Shown piece after piece: positions 31,636 through 43,030 of a stretch of DNA of 64,000 nt (within the stretch, counting starts at the first letter, position 1; the number at the start of each line of letters is the position of its first letter). A model generated the notes under the pieces. The model had not been told where the DNA came from. It did not search any database and worked only from the letters and a program-made list of their open reading frames with translations. The translations under genes and the position numbers were made by a program. The DNA comes from Symbiodinium natans (taxonomy: Eukaryota; Sar; Dinophyceae; Suessiales; Symbiodiniaceae): positions 203,501-267,500 of the forward strand of contig CAJNDS010002797.1 in NCBI GenBank assembly GCA_905221605.1, read 5' to 3'.

Positions 31636-31659
31636 TCAGTCTTGTTTTGTTTTCATTTG

Positions 31660-31870
31660 TAGAAAGCGGGGGGGGGGGGGGGGGGGCGCAGCCCCCCCCA
31701 GTTGCTTGTTGTGGAGTGGGAGGATAGAAACAAAAGCATTCTCGTCCCTACTCCTCTGATTCTCGAAGAATGAAAAACACAACAACACAAGATTCGAAGA
31801 GGGTGGAATGTAGAATAAAGCCCCTCCTTGACGTAGAAAGCCGGGGGGGTTGGGGGGGGAAAAATTACGG
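31660..31870 (-). repeat. poly-G tract and inverted copy of the short repeat
   Basis: An 18-nt poly-G run (about 31669-31686) followed by the inverted copy (AACACAAGATTCGAAGAGGG and onward) and a second G run near 31845. Confidence 0.8.
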
Positions 31871-32136
31871 TATTTTTCAAAAATGAATTTAATTTTAATC
31901 TTGTGTTTCTTTACCTTTGATAGATTGATGTCTGTTGCTCGTCTCATCCAGTATCTTGTTCTGAATTTCAATGACAGTTGATATCATCACCACCAAAATT
32001 ATAATTACAAACATATGAATGACATTCTTTTAGAAAAATTGTTGATTTAGTGCTGAATCACGACTGTAACTGTATATAACTATCTGCAATATAATTGTGA
32101 TTTTCTTTCTCTTTTCACTTGTAAGGCGCAGCCCTC

Positions 32137-32725
32137 CCATTTGCTTCTTCTGGAGTGGGAGGAAGGGCAGAAGAGAGAAGGGGCTTTATTCTAAATTCCA
32201 CCCTCTTCGAATCTTGTGTTGTTTTGCATTTCATTCTTCGAAAATCAGAGGACGAAACTGTCTACCCCCCCCATTTGCTTATTGTTGCGTGGGAGGAAGG
32301 AGGGGGGGGGGGCTTCCGAATTTCCTCAAGCCCCCTTCGAGAAGGGGGGGGGGGGTTCCGAATTTCCTCAAGCCCCCTTCGAGAAGGGGGGGGGGGGGCT
32401 TGCGAATTTCCTCAAGCCCCCTTCGAGAAGGGGGGGTCGAGTCTTGCGAATTTTCTCAAGCCCCCTTCGAGAATTATTTCTCAAGCCCCCCTTCAAGCCC
32501 CTTCTGAAGCCCCCCTTGAATTCGAATTTGAGAAAGCCCCCCTTCTCAAGCCCCCTTCAAGCCCCTTCTCAAGCCTTCATTGTTCCCCCCCCCCCCCCCC
32601 CCGGGACCCCCTGACCTTCCTCGAATTCGAATTCGAGGAAGCCCCCCCTTGCTCAAGCCCCCTTCGCAAAATTCGTAAAGATCATGCCCCCTTACCTTCG
32701 AAGGCTTCGAAGCCTTTGTCCTCAC
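32137..32725 (+). repeat. short repeat copy 3, then AAGCCCCCTTCGAG array with G and C runs
   Basis: The direct copy of the short repeat (to about 32255) is followed by four near-identical units TCCTCAAGCCCCCTTCGAGA plus poly-G (32305-32440), then pyrimidine-rich decay products and an 18-nt poly-C run (32585-32602). Open frames here are artefacts of the repeats. Confidence 0.85.
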
Positions 32726-33374
32726 CTTTAAAGCCTTCGAAGCCTTGGCTGCAATTAATTGGTCTTCTGGTTAGACTCTTCAGCATTGAGGCTGGCAACG
32801 CAATCCTGAAGGCTTGGCCCGGGAACAAACCGCGCTGTACACCCACCTCCGGGCTACGACGACAGCCACGTAAAACCTACAAGCCTGGAACAACGAAACC
32901 ACGTTGAACCTACAAGTCTGCATCCCGCCCAATTGTGCAAGAACTTTGAGATTTTCTTGCACTTGGTTTTGTCAACCAGACTACCCATGCCGGAGCCAGC
33001 GCGGCTGCAACTGCATGTTTTCTCCAACTTTTTTCTCACTTCCACATCTTGCCAGAATGTATCTGAGATAAATCACCTTGGAAGCGTGCGCGCAGAGAAT
33101 CACCGCTGGCTTGCTATTGGCGGTCTGGTCTCCATCAAGCTCTTCTTAAGACAATGATTTGAGAATCGACTGTCATCAGACCGGACACCTATTGGAAAAA
33201 GAGAACGAGCGGGCCGGTTTCAAACTTTGCGGCTTTATAAGTTTAATCTGAGTTGAACCGGTTGGGCGGAACCAACATTCTCACAGCAGCTCTGGGCTTC
33301 TGTCAGCCCTGGTGGCCTGACATTCTCGCACTCATCAAAGGACAGAAACCAGCTTTCAACAACAACAGGATCCA

Positions 33375-33409
33375 CAGGTGAGTAGGAGTAGGAGTAGTAG
33401 TAGTAGTAC

Positions 33410-33487
<78 letters not shown>

Positions 33488-33519
33488 CAGTAGCAGCAGC
33501 AGCAGTGGTAGTAGTAGTG

Positions 33520-33562
<43 letters not shown>

Positions 33563-33735
33563 CAGTAGTAGTAGTAGTAGCAGCTGTAGTAGCTGTTTCT
33601 TTCGCTACTTCTGCTGTTGCTGCTGCTACTGCTGCTACTGGCTGCTACTGCTGCTACTGTTGCTACCACAGCTACTGCGACTGCTCCTGCTGCTGCTGTT
33701 GCTGCTGCTGTTGCTGCTGCTACTACTACCAGCAC
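33375..33735 (+). repeat. triplet microsatellite: (GTA)n then (CTG/CTA)n
   Basis: About 215 bp of near-perfect AGT/GTA units (33379-33595), a short break, then about 125 bp of CTG/CTA-type units (33610-33735). Poly-Ser, poly-Val and poly-Tyr frames over it are not genes. Confidence 0.95.
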
Positions 33736-33739
33736 TAAT

Positions 33740-35349
33740 ACGACGATTCCTTGGATTAGTATGATCCCCGACAACGCCGCTCTCGTTTTTTGATTCGGTT
33801 TGGTTTTTGTATTTGCTTGGTATTGTATTCTTTGCTGGTACTGTTACGACACATTCGGATGTTTTTGGATCCTGTTTTCATGCTTTTCGATCCCTGAGGG
33901 CTATTTCTTGGATCACGTTTAGTCTTATTCCCCAAACCAAACAGTGAGGTTTGGGGTCCTCTCCTCAGAATTGAGGTGGGCCGTAGTAGCTGGATGGGTG
34001 GGCCGCGGCTGCCTGGCTCCCTTGTTGTCCCTTCATGGCTCCCCTCGGGCTTCTCGGATGGGTGCGCTGATTGTTAGATCAAATTTTGACCTCTTGTCTG
34101 CATGGCTCCCCTCATGGCTCCCCTTGACGCTCCTGGCCTCGAATAGATGAGCTGCGGCTACCGGCCTGTCGGCTCCCGCAGCTGCCGGCCCGCCTGGGCT
34201 CCTTTGATGGCACCCCTCCCACAGAAGACGCACGAAACCGGGATGAAGCAGGATTTCCGCCTGCCAGATGTTCCAGGTCCGTTGCCCTTAGATCGGCGAT
34301 GAGGCCCTCAGAGGCCGATGGTGCGGCCTTGCTTCAGCTTCGCGAAGTCAGCCATTCGTTCTTCTGAGTGCATGTCAGGAGTATTCACAAGTCAATTCGT
34401 ATTCCCAATCCAAGGGTCCAAGACCATTCCCACGACAACTTTCACAAGTTTGGAACGTCCCTGCAAAGCATGTCGAGACCATTCGAAGACAACTCCGAGA
34501 CACTTTCCAACAGTATGTCCTGCTCCTTTTCAATCTGGGCGTAAGTGCAACCCATAAGGTGGCAACAATATAAGGAAAATGGCATGCTTACAGTAAAGCG
34601 CTTGACACGTAACGTTTGAGCTTCGGCATTCCAGCATTTGAGAGCTGAAGCGTTGGCTCAACCCAACCTCTAACCCGTTTAACCCAAGCAAAGGAACTGT
34701 CAGAAATCCGACGCCTTAAGCCCATAGACTCTGAAGACCCTAATGTTGCAACTCTACAGCCCGAAACCTTAACATACAAAGCCAACGTAATAAGCCTTCA
34801 TCGCCTGAGTTTCCGTCGCAACACTTCAGACCTTATGGCCTACAGTGGTTGGCTTATTGTGCAAGGGTCAGAGTGATGTCAGGTCTTGGGGTGGGTGAGT
34901 TGAAACGGCGGGGGTGCATTGCGGCTTGTGCCCCAGAATGGATCCTTGCTGACGCCTGCAGGACTTAGATCTGGACCAGGGCGGAAGACTTCGCCCAGCA
35001 GGCTGAACTGCGTGGTGGCCACTCGCCCACTTCGCCCTCGCGCTGTGAAACCCCCTGCCCCCTGCCTGCTCGAGGCGCCGGCTTCCGTCGACTCGTTCTC
35101 CGCTACATCGCCTGGAAACTCAGCTAAGGGTCGGCGCGTTTCGGCACGTGCGCCACGCAGCAGCCAGGTCCGATGCTAGCGCGACCGTGCCGGCACCTTT
35201 GCTGGCCGTGGAGGCGGTCAGCCAGGCGACGCGTGGAAACCGTGTTTGTTGATGGGCAGTTGCCTTTGAGAGCTGTTTGATGCGTTGCATCACACTGGTC
35301 ACGAGCTGCTCAGGATTCCCGGGTAGCAGCAGTACATTTACATATCAGA
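33740..35349. other. no supported gene
   Basis: Unique sequence with short open frames only. Its right end is the upstream region of the secreted-protein gene. Confidence 0.4.
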
Positions 35350-38300
35350 ATGAAGCAATTCCTTTCGCCCTTTGGGCTGCCAGCCATGCCGGCCCTGTTG
35401 GCGGTGCTGGCGATGCTGATGCCCTTGGCGACAGCCATCAAGTTTTCCCCGGATGCCAACACGTCCCTGCTGGAAGTGGCCCCGACATCCAACAAGACAG
35501 ACGTGGAGCTGGCGCTGCTTGCACGCTCGTCTCGTGCCTCCGTGGAGGAGCAGGAGAAAGAGCTGGATGCAGTTGTCTCTGCAAAGGCCCTGGGCTTCAT
35601 TGGCGACGCCGTCGGTGGCATCGTGGATGCTGTCGGCGATGCTGCGGGTGCTGTGGGCAATCACATTGTAACAGCTGCGGAAGTCACTGCCAACACACTC
35701 AAGCAGGCAGGTTTGACAATTGGCAGTGCGGCGGCCAACGCAGCGGTGATTATCGGAAAGCACGTGATCAAACCAGCGGTGGGCAAGATCACATCCCTGC
35801 CTGGTGACATCAAGAACGTGGCTGACACCATCGGCAACGGAGTGATCCAAGTGGGACAGGCCATGAGCTACGCCGGGCAGCTTGTGGCAGACTCGACTGT
35901 CCAGCTGGGTGGGATTATGGCGGACGGGTTGAAGGAAGCCGGGGAGTTCGTCGGGGGCGTGGCGTTGGATATGATTAACTGTATTAAGGACTCCTTGACC
36001 CCATGCAAACTCCTGATCGGTGACCAATGCGACTGCGATGCCGGAAGCCATGTCACAGCGTCCGCGACGAGCTTGTCAATCAGGTGCGTTTTCACAAAGG
36101 ACGATGACTTTAAGGGAGGGGCCGGTCTCACCGCCAAGGCTGGGCAGTCCTTCGGCGGCGGCAAGGAGGGTGGCACCGCGGTCCTCCCCGGGAAGGAGTA
36201 CGCGCAGGCCTACAAGACCGCGAACCAGGTCATGAAGTCGCGCGAGGCCCTGAAGCCCAAGAAGGTGAAAGCGCCAGAAGGCTCCTGCGAGACGAACCTT
36301 TGGGTCGCAGTAGAGGGAGCCGCCCAGTTTACCCCGGACGTCACAGTGACCGTGGAGTCCAACGGGGACACTTCGATGAGCATCTCGGGCTTAGTGCGCG
36401 CCTCCATCGATGCGCTGGTGGAAGGAGAGGGCAGCTGTTCCTTTCATGCCGAGAAAGGCCTCCCCGAGAAGCCCAAGACGAAGGTCGTTTGCGCGGGGAA
36501 GTTCTGCATCGTTTTCATGCTCCAGTTCATCGCCGAGCTTGACATCAAGGGCGTCCTCACGGGTACCGTGGAGGCCTCGACGGACATTGATTTCGAGATC
36601 AAGGGCACCGTCAAGGTCAACCCCAGCGGCAAGGCCACGGCGCACTTCGAGAGCCCTTCGATCAAACGAACCAACGGCTTCGCCATCGGTGCCAGTGCCA
36701 CCACCTCCATTCGCTTCGGCATGGGACCAGTTTTCACCATCTATCCGGTGCCTGGCATTCCCATCAACCTCAACGCCAAGATCAACGCAGAAGCCAAAGC
36801 GCATGGCACCTTGAGCTACCGCTCGGGCATGTTCCTGATCCAGGAGGACGAGGAGTCCCACAAGCACTTGGATGACGTGAACGACTTCATGAACGCAACC
36901 AGCAACGAGCTTAGCATGTGTGGTGCTGCGGCGCTGACGACCTACGCCGACATCGACATCACCGGCTTGGCGCTGCCGGACATCTTCAAGGACGTGCTCA
37001 ACCGCGAGTTCCTGGTGAAACAGATCAAGGACGGTCTGACGAAGTCGATGACCAAGCAGGCCACCGGCCCGGCGTCCTGCATGCCGGGTGGGGATGCGTT
37101 GCAGAACGCAGCCAACAGTGCCGGCAACTTTCTGGCGAGCCTCATCCCCGAGTTCGACCTGAACTTCTTTGAGTCCATCCAGCTGCTGAAACCTCAGAAG
37201 CTCTTCTGCGAGGAAGTCTACAAGATCCCAAACCCAGGTTTCGATCAGGCACCGTGCGCTGCCAACCTGGGATGCAAGTTCGCGGGCCGTCCGCCCCGGC
37301 CCGGGGTCAAGGCACCACTGCCAAGCCAGGTAACGAACCAGGTCTCCATGACCGCCACGGCGCCAGCATGCTCGCTTGTGGAGGGCTCCGTAAAGATGGG
37401 AGATCACTTCATTGAGGTCGGCACCTTTCGCATGGGTGTCGTTGACCATGGTAATGGGTATGAGTACTTCTCCATCCAGCACAAGGACGGCGTGACAACA
37501 CAGATCTACGGGGCCGAGGGCAACACACACGTTCGCAGACGTCGACCCCGCAGAGACATTGGCACCTGGCACAGGCCTGTGGGAACTGCTAAGGGGATCT
37601 CCTTCGGCTTCCAGTACATCCAGATTGGCAACTTCCGCCTCGGTGCCATCGACGACAACCACCTCTCCCTTTCACACAAGAACGGCAACACGATGATCAT
37701 CTACCGCAACGACAGGAAGGTCTTCTATGGCCCACTAACGGATTGGGGGGCCTTCGACCGTGGGGAGGGGGCACCAACTGGCGTGTCCTTCGGAGATAGG
37801 TTCCTCCAGATCGGCAAGTTCCGGATCGGCTGTAACGACCCTGGTCATTTCGTGGTGACCCACACCTCGAACACCCTCGTCCACCTCTACAGATATGACG
37901 GCACAGAACACCGTCCAGGCAACGAGTGGAGCCATGCCATAAACAGCCGTCCTCCGGCTCCGTGGACGTGCAAGGACATCGCGGAAATCGCCTATGGCAA
38001 GTGCGATCCAGACTGGGGTGCCTACGGAGATCGATTCATCCAGCTGGGGCAGTGGCGTCTCGGGGCCTGGGATGCAAACCACTTCAGCGTGTCCCACAAG
38101 AATGGGAACACAGCTATGATCTATCGCGGTGATGGGACGCGGCACCCGGGACCCCGCAGGGACTTCGGTACATGGAACAGGCCTACTGGGTTCCCCCACG
38201 GCATCAGCTTCGGTCCCGGCTTCATCCAAATCGGCAACTTCCGGCTCGGCGCCATCGACGACGGCCACCTCAGCCTAGCCCACAGCAACGGAAACGTTAT

Positions 38301-39195
38301 CGCCATCTTCAGGCATGACAAGACAATCCACTCCAACCGCGATGTCCTCCGAAGCGCCTGGACCGCCTGGAGGCTGACGGCGGGGGCCGCGTCCAGCATC
38401 ACCTTCGGGAAGGATTTTTTGCAGCTCGGCAATTTCCGTCTCGGCGATGTCGACGGGGGTGGTCACTTCGCCGTCGGCCACAACACCGGCGGAACGATCC
38501 AGCTCTTCTCCCACGGCGGCCACTCGCACCCTGGCATAGGCAATGAGTGGTCGGCGCCTGTCTTCAGCCGCTTCCCGCAGTGGCACTGTGGCGGAATCCA
38601 GGAGATCATGGGTGTCTGCCCTGGGCTTGCCGCCGGAGACAACTTCCTGCAGATTGGTGACTGGCGCTTAGGTGCCGACTACCACCATTTCACGGTCAGC
38701 CACCGCGATGGCACGACGGCCATGATCTACAGAAGCGACAATCTCCACTTCGGTGGGCCCAGGTCGGACTGGGGCTGGTGGGGGCACGAGACCAAGCAAT
38801 CGGCCCACAGCCTGCGCTTCGGAGATCGATTTATCGAGTTTGCCGGCGCCTGGCGTTTGGGCGAGTGGCATTCAGGGCACCTGAGCCTTTCCCACACCAA
38901 CGGCAATGCTCCAATTCTCTTCCGCTCGGATGGGCACCACTTTAAAAACTTCGTTGGGCACTCGCACGGCTCGTGGCATCGACCACGCGGTGCGGCGCAA
39001 GGCGTCACGTTCGGAGACCGCTTCGTTCAGATTGGCGGCTTCAGGGTCGGAGATGTGGACTCAAGGCACTTCAGCATTACGCACACAAACGGCCAGACCA
39101 TTAAGATCTACCGTGAAGATGGGAGACATTACTGGGGCCCCCGCACCGACTTCACCACCTTCGGCCGCCCGCTCTGGGACTGTGCGGTGGTGTAG
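35350..39195 (+). CDS. large secreted protein with nine-fold C-terminal repeat
   Basis: 1281 residues, single intact exon, ATG at 35350. Residues 1-29 form a signal peptide (hydrophobic core LLAVLAMLMPLA, likely cut after ATA). Residues about 75-215 are Ala/Gly/Val-rich amphipathic helices (GDAVGGIVDAVGDAAGAVGN). Residues about 290-500 are beta-rich with Cys pairs. Residues 681-1281 are three superrepeats (681-885, 886-1090, 1091-1281), each made of three units with the pattern GD-FIQIG-FRLG-D--H-S--H-NG----IYR-DG. The first two superrepeats end W-C--I-EI--G-C and the third ends WDC. Cys spacing suggests extracellular disulfides. GC-rich codon use is uniform, typical of a highly expressed dinoflagellate gene. 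No family recognised; a cell-surface or lectin-like role is speculation. Confidence 0.9.
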   Translation: MKQFLSPFGLPAMPALLAVLAMLMPLATAIKFSPDANTSLLEVAPTSNKTDVELALLARSSRASVEEQEKELDAVVSAKALGFIGDAVGGIVDAVGDAAGAVGNHIVTAAEVTANTLKQAGLTIGSAAANAAVIIGKHVIKPAVGKITSLPGDIKNVADTIGNGVIQVGQAMSYAGQLVADSTVQLGGIMADGLKEAGEFVGGVALDMINCIKDSLTPCKLLIGDQCDCDAGSHVTASATSLSIRCVFTKDDDFKGGAGLTAKAGQSFGGGKEGGTAVLPGKEYAQAYKTANQVMKSREALKPKKVKAPEGSCETNLWVAVEGAAQFTPDVTVTVESNGDTSMSISGLVRASIDALVEGEGSCSFHAEKGLPEKPKTKVVCAGKFCIVFMLQFIAELDIKGVLTGTVEASTDIDFEIKGTVKVNPSGKATAHFESPSIKRTNGFAIGASATTSIRFGMGPVFTIYPVPGIPINLNAKINAEAKAHGTLSYRSGMFLIQEDEESHKHLDDVNDFMNATSNELSMCGAAALTTYADIDITGLALPDIFKDVLNREFLVKQIKDGLTKSMTKQATGPASCMPGGDALQNAANSAGNFLASLIPEFDLNFFESIQLLKPQKLFCEEVYKIPNPGFDQAPCAANLGCKFAGRPPRPGVKAPLPSQVTNQVSMTATAPACSLVEGSVKMGDHFIEVGTFRMGVVDHGNGYEYFSIQHKDGVTTQIYGAEGNTHVRRRRPRRDIGTWHRPVGTAKGISFGFQYIQIGNFRLGAIDDNHLSLSHKNGNTMIIYRNDRKVFYGPLTDWGAFDRGEGAPTGVSFGDRFLQIGKFRIGCNDPGHFVVTHTSNTLVHLYRYDGTEHRPGNEWSHAINSRPPAPWTCKDIAEIAYGKCDPDWGAYGDRFIQLGQWRLGAWDANHFSVSHKNGNTAMIYRGDGTRHPGPRRDFGTWNRPTGFPHGISFGPGFIQIGNFRLGAIDDGHLSLAHSNGNVIAIFRHDKTIHSNRDVLRSAWTAWRLTAGAASSITFGKDFLQLGNFRLGDVDGGGHFAVGHNTGGTIQLFSHGGHSHPGIGNEWSAPVFSRFPQWHCGGIQEIMGVCPGLAAGDNFLQIGDWRLGADYHHFTVSHRDGTTAMIYRSDNLHFGGPRSDWGWWGHETKQSAHSLRFGDRFIEFAGAWRLGEWHSGHLSLSHTNGNAPILFRSDGHHFKNFVGHSHGSWHRPRGAAQGVTFGDRFVQIGGFRVGDVDSRHFSITHTNGQTIKIYREDGRHYWGPRTDFTTFGRPLWDCAVV

Positions 39196-42100
39196 CGAGT
39201 GAAGCCGTGCATGCATGTACCGTCCATACATCATGTACGAGGTTAGTGCTAAAGCACTACAGAATGCCTGCATTTTGCAGGTTTTTCACGGCTCGACAGT
39301 TGTTGGTTGAGACGTCTTTGTGCAGTTTTACAATCCGTCAGTCATAGCGGCGAGAGAGTTTGGGTTTGTAGCTACTCATTCCAGCTGCCGTGGCACATTG
39401 TTAAAAAGGTGCACTGAAGCCGCGATCGGATAGGATCTGGCGTATAACCAGGCTGAGACGGACTTGCAGGGGGCGTGGAAGTGCGCGTCGCGCGTCGCTG
39501 CAGCGCGTGGGACTGCCTTGCCGTCAGGTGGGTCTCTCGAACCTCCACACCTCGCCTTATCGGTGCCGTGGCCTCGGTGAGTGGGGCAGCTGAGGGGCTC
39601 CGGACGGCAGAAAGGAGTCGCTTTGATGGTGAAGGAATGAGGCAGGCTGGTTTGCAGCTAGTTGTTGCAGCCTCCCAAGACCTTCTAAAGAGAATGGCCC
39701 GCAGCCGTTGTAGACAGCTCTGTTACTTCAATAAGATGTGCTAGGATTTACATCCACAAACAGGCAACTTGGATTGAGGGTAAGGGGTTGAAGTGTAGTT
39801 TCTACTAGTGGACGAGTGCGGATCTGTATTGTGTAGGGTCAAGGGTTACGGGAGGTATTTCGGGTGTCATACTTGGGACCTGCTGCCTATGTGAATTCCC
39901 ACTGACGTCACCTACCGAGAATGAAGAACTTCTTTTGTCTCATATCCCCCTGCGTGTGAGCTACTTGCTATGTCGAGCATGTCGCTTCAAGATGCACCAA
40001 GCACTCTCCGGAAAGGAGTAGAATCCATGGTGTCAAAGACTTGCCAGCAGAGCCTTGTGTGGCACTCGTTGTGCCAAGAAGAGAGTTCGCGTGTGCGCTA
40101 CCAGCTGCCATGGGCAAGTGCTCGATGGAAACGCTCATGTTCGGCTTCTCGGGCTACTTTGGTGTGGTCTTTCAATCTCGGCCCTCTAAGGGGATTCAGG
40201 GTGTTCGGCGTCCAAAGCACAAGAAATCGTAGCACGAGGGCTTTCGGCGTCTCAATGGTCACCGAAATCATGGCAGGGACACACTTTCCGGCGCTGGGGC
40301 CTCGTGGTTTCCCAAACGGGTCTCGAAACGCTGAGCTGTCGTCGCTTCTGGAGCCTCGTGGTCGGCAGGCGCCGGGAACCCTCATCGCTTTTGGAGCTTC
40401 ACCGTCCTGAACGCACAAATTGTCGTCACTTTCGGAGTTGAAGTGGCATGGAGGTTTCTTGCACCTGGTCGGTCTTCTAGACTTCGAGTAGCTTTCTGGA
40501 CCTGGACGGGTCGGAGTGGTGTTGGAGTGATCTCTGAGTGGTCGTGGAGTAAGTGGTCCTGGCTTGGTCTGGAGTGGTCTCTCAAAGGTCTCGAGGTGGT
40601 GTTCGCAAGTGGTCGTCTTGGAGTAGTTTGCTGGAGTGGCTTCTGTATGGCCTGACAGTGGTCCTGCGGAGTGCTCTTTGAATGGGGGACTTCTGGAATG
40701 GTCCTCTGGGGTGCTTAGGTGATGCTTGCTTGCATGGTCTGCGGTCCTTGACTGGTTGGGGTCTACGCTGGCAGAAGTTTCGGTGCTTGGCGATTACTCA
40801 TTTCTCTTCCTTCTCTCTAGCAAAGTTGGGTTTGCTTCCTGGTGTTTCTCTCTCCACGGTTTCGCAAAAATTCGCTTTTGATCCTCGGCAAGATGTTTCT
40901 GTTGATCCATCACGCTCCTGCTTCACCAAAGATCCGAGGGTGCGACGAGTCAAACTCAGACGACGAAGATTTTTTGACTGCCAGGAACTTGAGGAAGTCA
41001 TGCAGTTGGACCCTGTGCAGCAATGAGCTAAGGCGGTGGATTCTGTAGACATCGCACGAGGCTGCGTCGACTTGCAGGGCCCACGGTGTCACGCAGCCAC
41101 TGCTGGGCAAATGCAGAGGGCTTCCAGGGGTGACGATGTGATAGGATGTAGAGTGCAGAAAGTGGCTGTAGACACACGGGCGCGGGGTGGAAAGTGTTTC
41201 ATTTACGTCGAGCTCGCGCGTACGCATCCCGCAAACAGCGCAAATGGCTGACAGTGGCCCACGGATGCCTGGGGGCAAATTGCTGCCGGGTCAAGCCCCG
41301 AAAGGTCACAAGAAGAAGACGTGCGTGGAATGCAGGCTTTCTCCTTTTGAAACTTGTAAGTGACAGCCCGGTTTGCTAGCCCATCGTGTCATCAACCCAA
41401 GCCGCCGCAACACAGAGGGACCTTCTCGAAACCACAACCTAGACTTACGAGCCCGCAAGCTTGTCACGGTCGCATGACCCCATTGTTTTTAACGATGATA
41501 GTTATGATTCTGCTAGTTTCGGGTGTTTCTTCATTGTTTACAGCTCATACGTTCGGTTATGGTTCTGTTCATGGTGTGTTTCGTGAGCTGAGACCCACTG
41601 GCTGCGGTCTCAAGCATCAGCAGCCGCCGACGAGGGACCCGAAAGAGCCCTGCACCCGGGCTGGTTGCAAAGAGCCTTTGCAATAGCTTCAACAGGCGCG
41701 TGATACAAGATTACGTGTCGTGCAGCAGTACATGGCCGGCTTGCAAGTCGCCGATCATGAAGAGGCCCAGGTCGCGATCCGCCTGGACATCTCGGAGAGC
41801 AACCACCGGACTGCCGGAACCAAACGAAAGCACGGGGAGATTCACCGGGTAATTGAAAAGCTCAGTCGAGCTCCAACACGTCCTGATAGTCGTTCTCTCG
41901 AATTCGGGTGATCCTGCGAAGACACACTGCGTGATCGTACTGAACAAACAAAATGTTCCGTCGCTTCCCAGAACGGGTCGTCGGGTGTAAGAAGGAGAAC
42001 AATGTTCTCATGTTCAATGTTGGAAAAGAGCATGCCCAGCAATCCGCAAAACAGCGCCTGTTCCTCAGCTTGGGTACACGAACAGTCACAAAAGCAGGGG

Positions 42101-42530
42101 AGGGGTACCGCAAGGGTCCACGCAAAAGCACAATTCAACTTATAAGACCATGTAGAACTTCAATCTCCACCTTCACCAGAATGCGTTCTTTCCACGGGCA
42201 TGGCATTTGCCTTTTCTTGCATTTGACCTTTGCTCAAGCCGGCGGAGCACTTTCTGTAGCACTGCTGATCATGAGCAAGCACTGTTCAACGAATCTCCCT
42301 AAACCCTAAACCCAAAACCCCAAACCCTAAACCCTAAACCCTAAACCCTCGGGAAATCAGTGCTCACCAGCTTGAAAGTGTGAGGGCAACTGCTGTTCTG
42401 GTCATTTTCACTCGGCGAGAATGTGTTACACTTTTTTGCTTAGGCCTCGGGTTCACACTTCGTACTCAAGTTGTTGGGCAGATGATTGACTTGTAGCATC
42501 TTGCTGAGCTCTGGGAGAAGGCACTTGGGG
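39196..42530. other. no supported gene; short telomere-like run at 42302-42350
   Basis: Short open frames only. 42302-42350 holds several CCCTAAA units with variants (CCCAAAA, CCCCAAA). Confidence 0.45.
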
Positions 42531-42531
42531 C

Positions 42532-42840
42532 ATGGATCGTTCGGAGCAAACCTTGAAGCTATCAGCTAGTAACGGTTTCCGCCATCTATTTGACATGGCA
42601 AACACACATTCCGAGCGCACCGGCATGTTGCTGCTGTTGCAGCAGCTTTCTCGAGATCTACTTCAGGGTGCCAAAGACTTTCACAGGCGACGGGTGTGTC
42701 GGCCGTTGAGTTCAGAATGGCTACAGCCCCTCCCCTTGGAGGCACTTGATCAGACAGAGGTGGTGAAAGAACTACAGCTGCTAAGGGAACGGCTGCAAAA
42801 GGCAGAGGAAGCATTCTCATCTGTCCAGGATGAAGTGTCA
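42532..42840 (+). CDS. possible upstream exon of the helicase gene
   Basis: ATG-started frame coding a helical, Leu-rich segment (KELQLLRERLQKAEEAF). Placed before the helicase exons on the same strand; linkage to them is a guess. Confidence 0.25.
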
Positions 42841-43030
42841 TGTCAATGGCAGCGCTTCGTTTGCACTTCATCGTGCAACAGTCAATCGCACAGCTCCAAA
42901 GCAGACTTCTGGCAGCCCAGAGCTTGAAAGAACCTGGTGGGAGTAGTGGCAAGGCCGATGCTGAGCTTTTGAGTTTGTTCAACACGATGGCAGCCTGTTC
43001 AGGGTCGATCTGGTACAGGGAAGACAGCGG

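Noticed and set aside
32097-32907. 250-codon frame rich in Ser-Ser-Pro-Leu repeats
   Set aside because: Produced by the AAGCCCCCTTCGAG array; no domain.
33378-33774. Poly-Ser, poly-Val and poly-Tyr open frames
   Set aside because: They are translations of the triplet microsatellite on both strands.
34919-35179. 86-codon plus-strand frame before the secreted-protein gene
   Set aside because: No domain; low-quality composition and no link to the downstream signal peptide.
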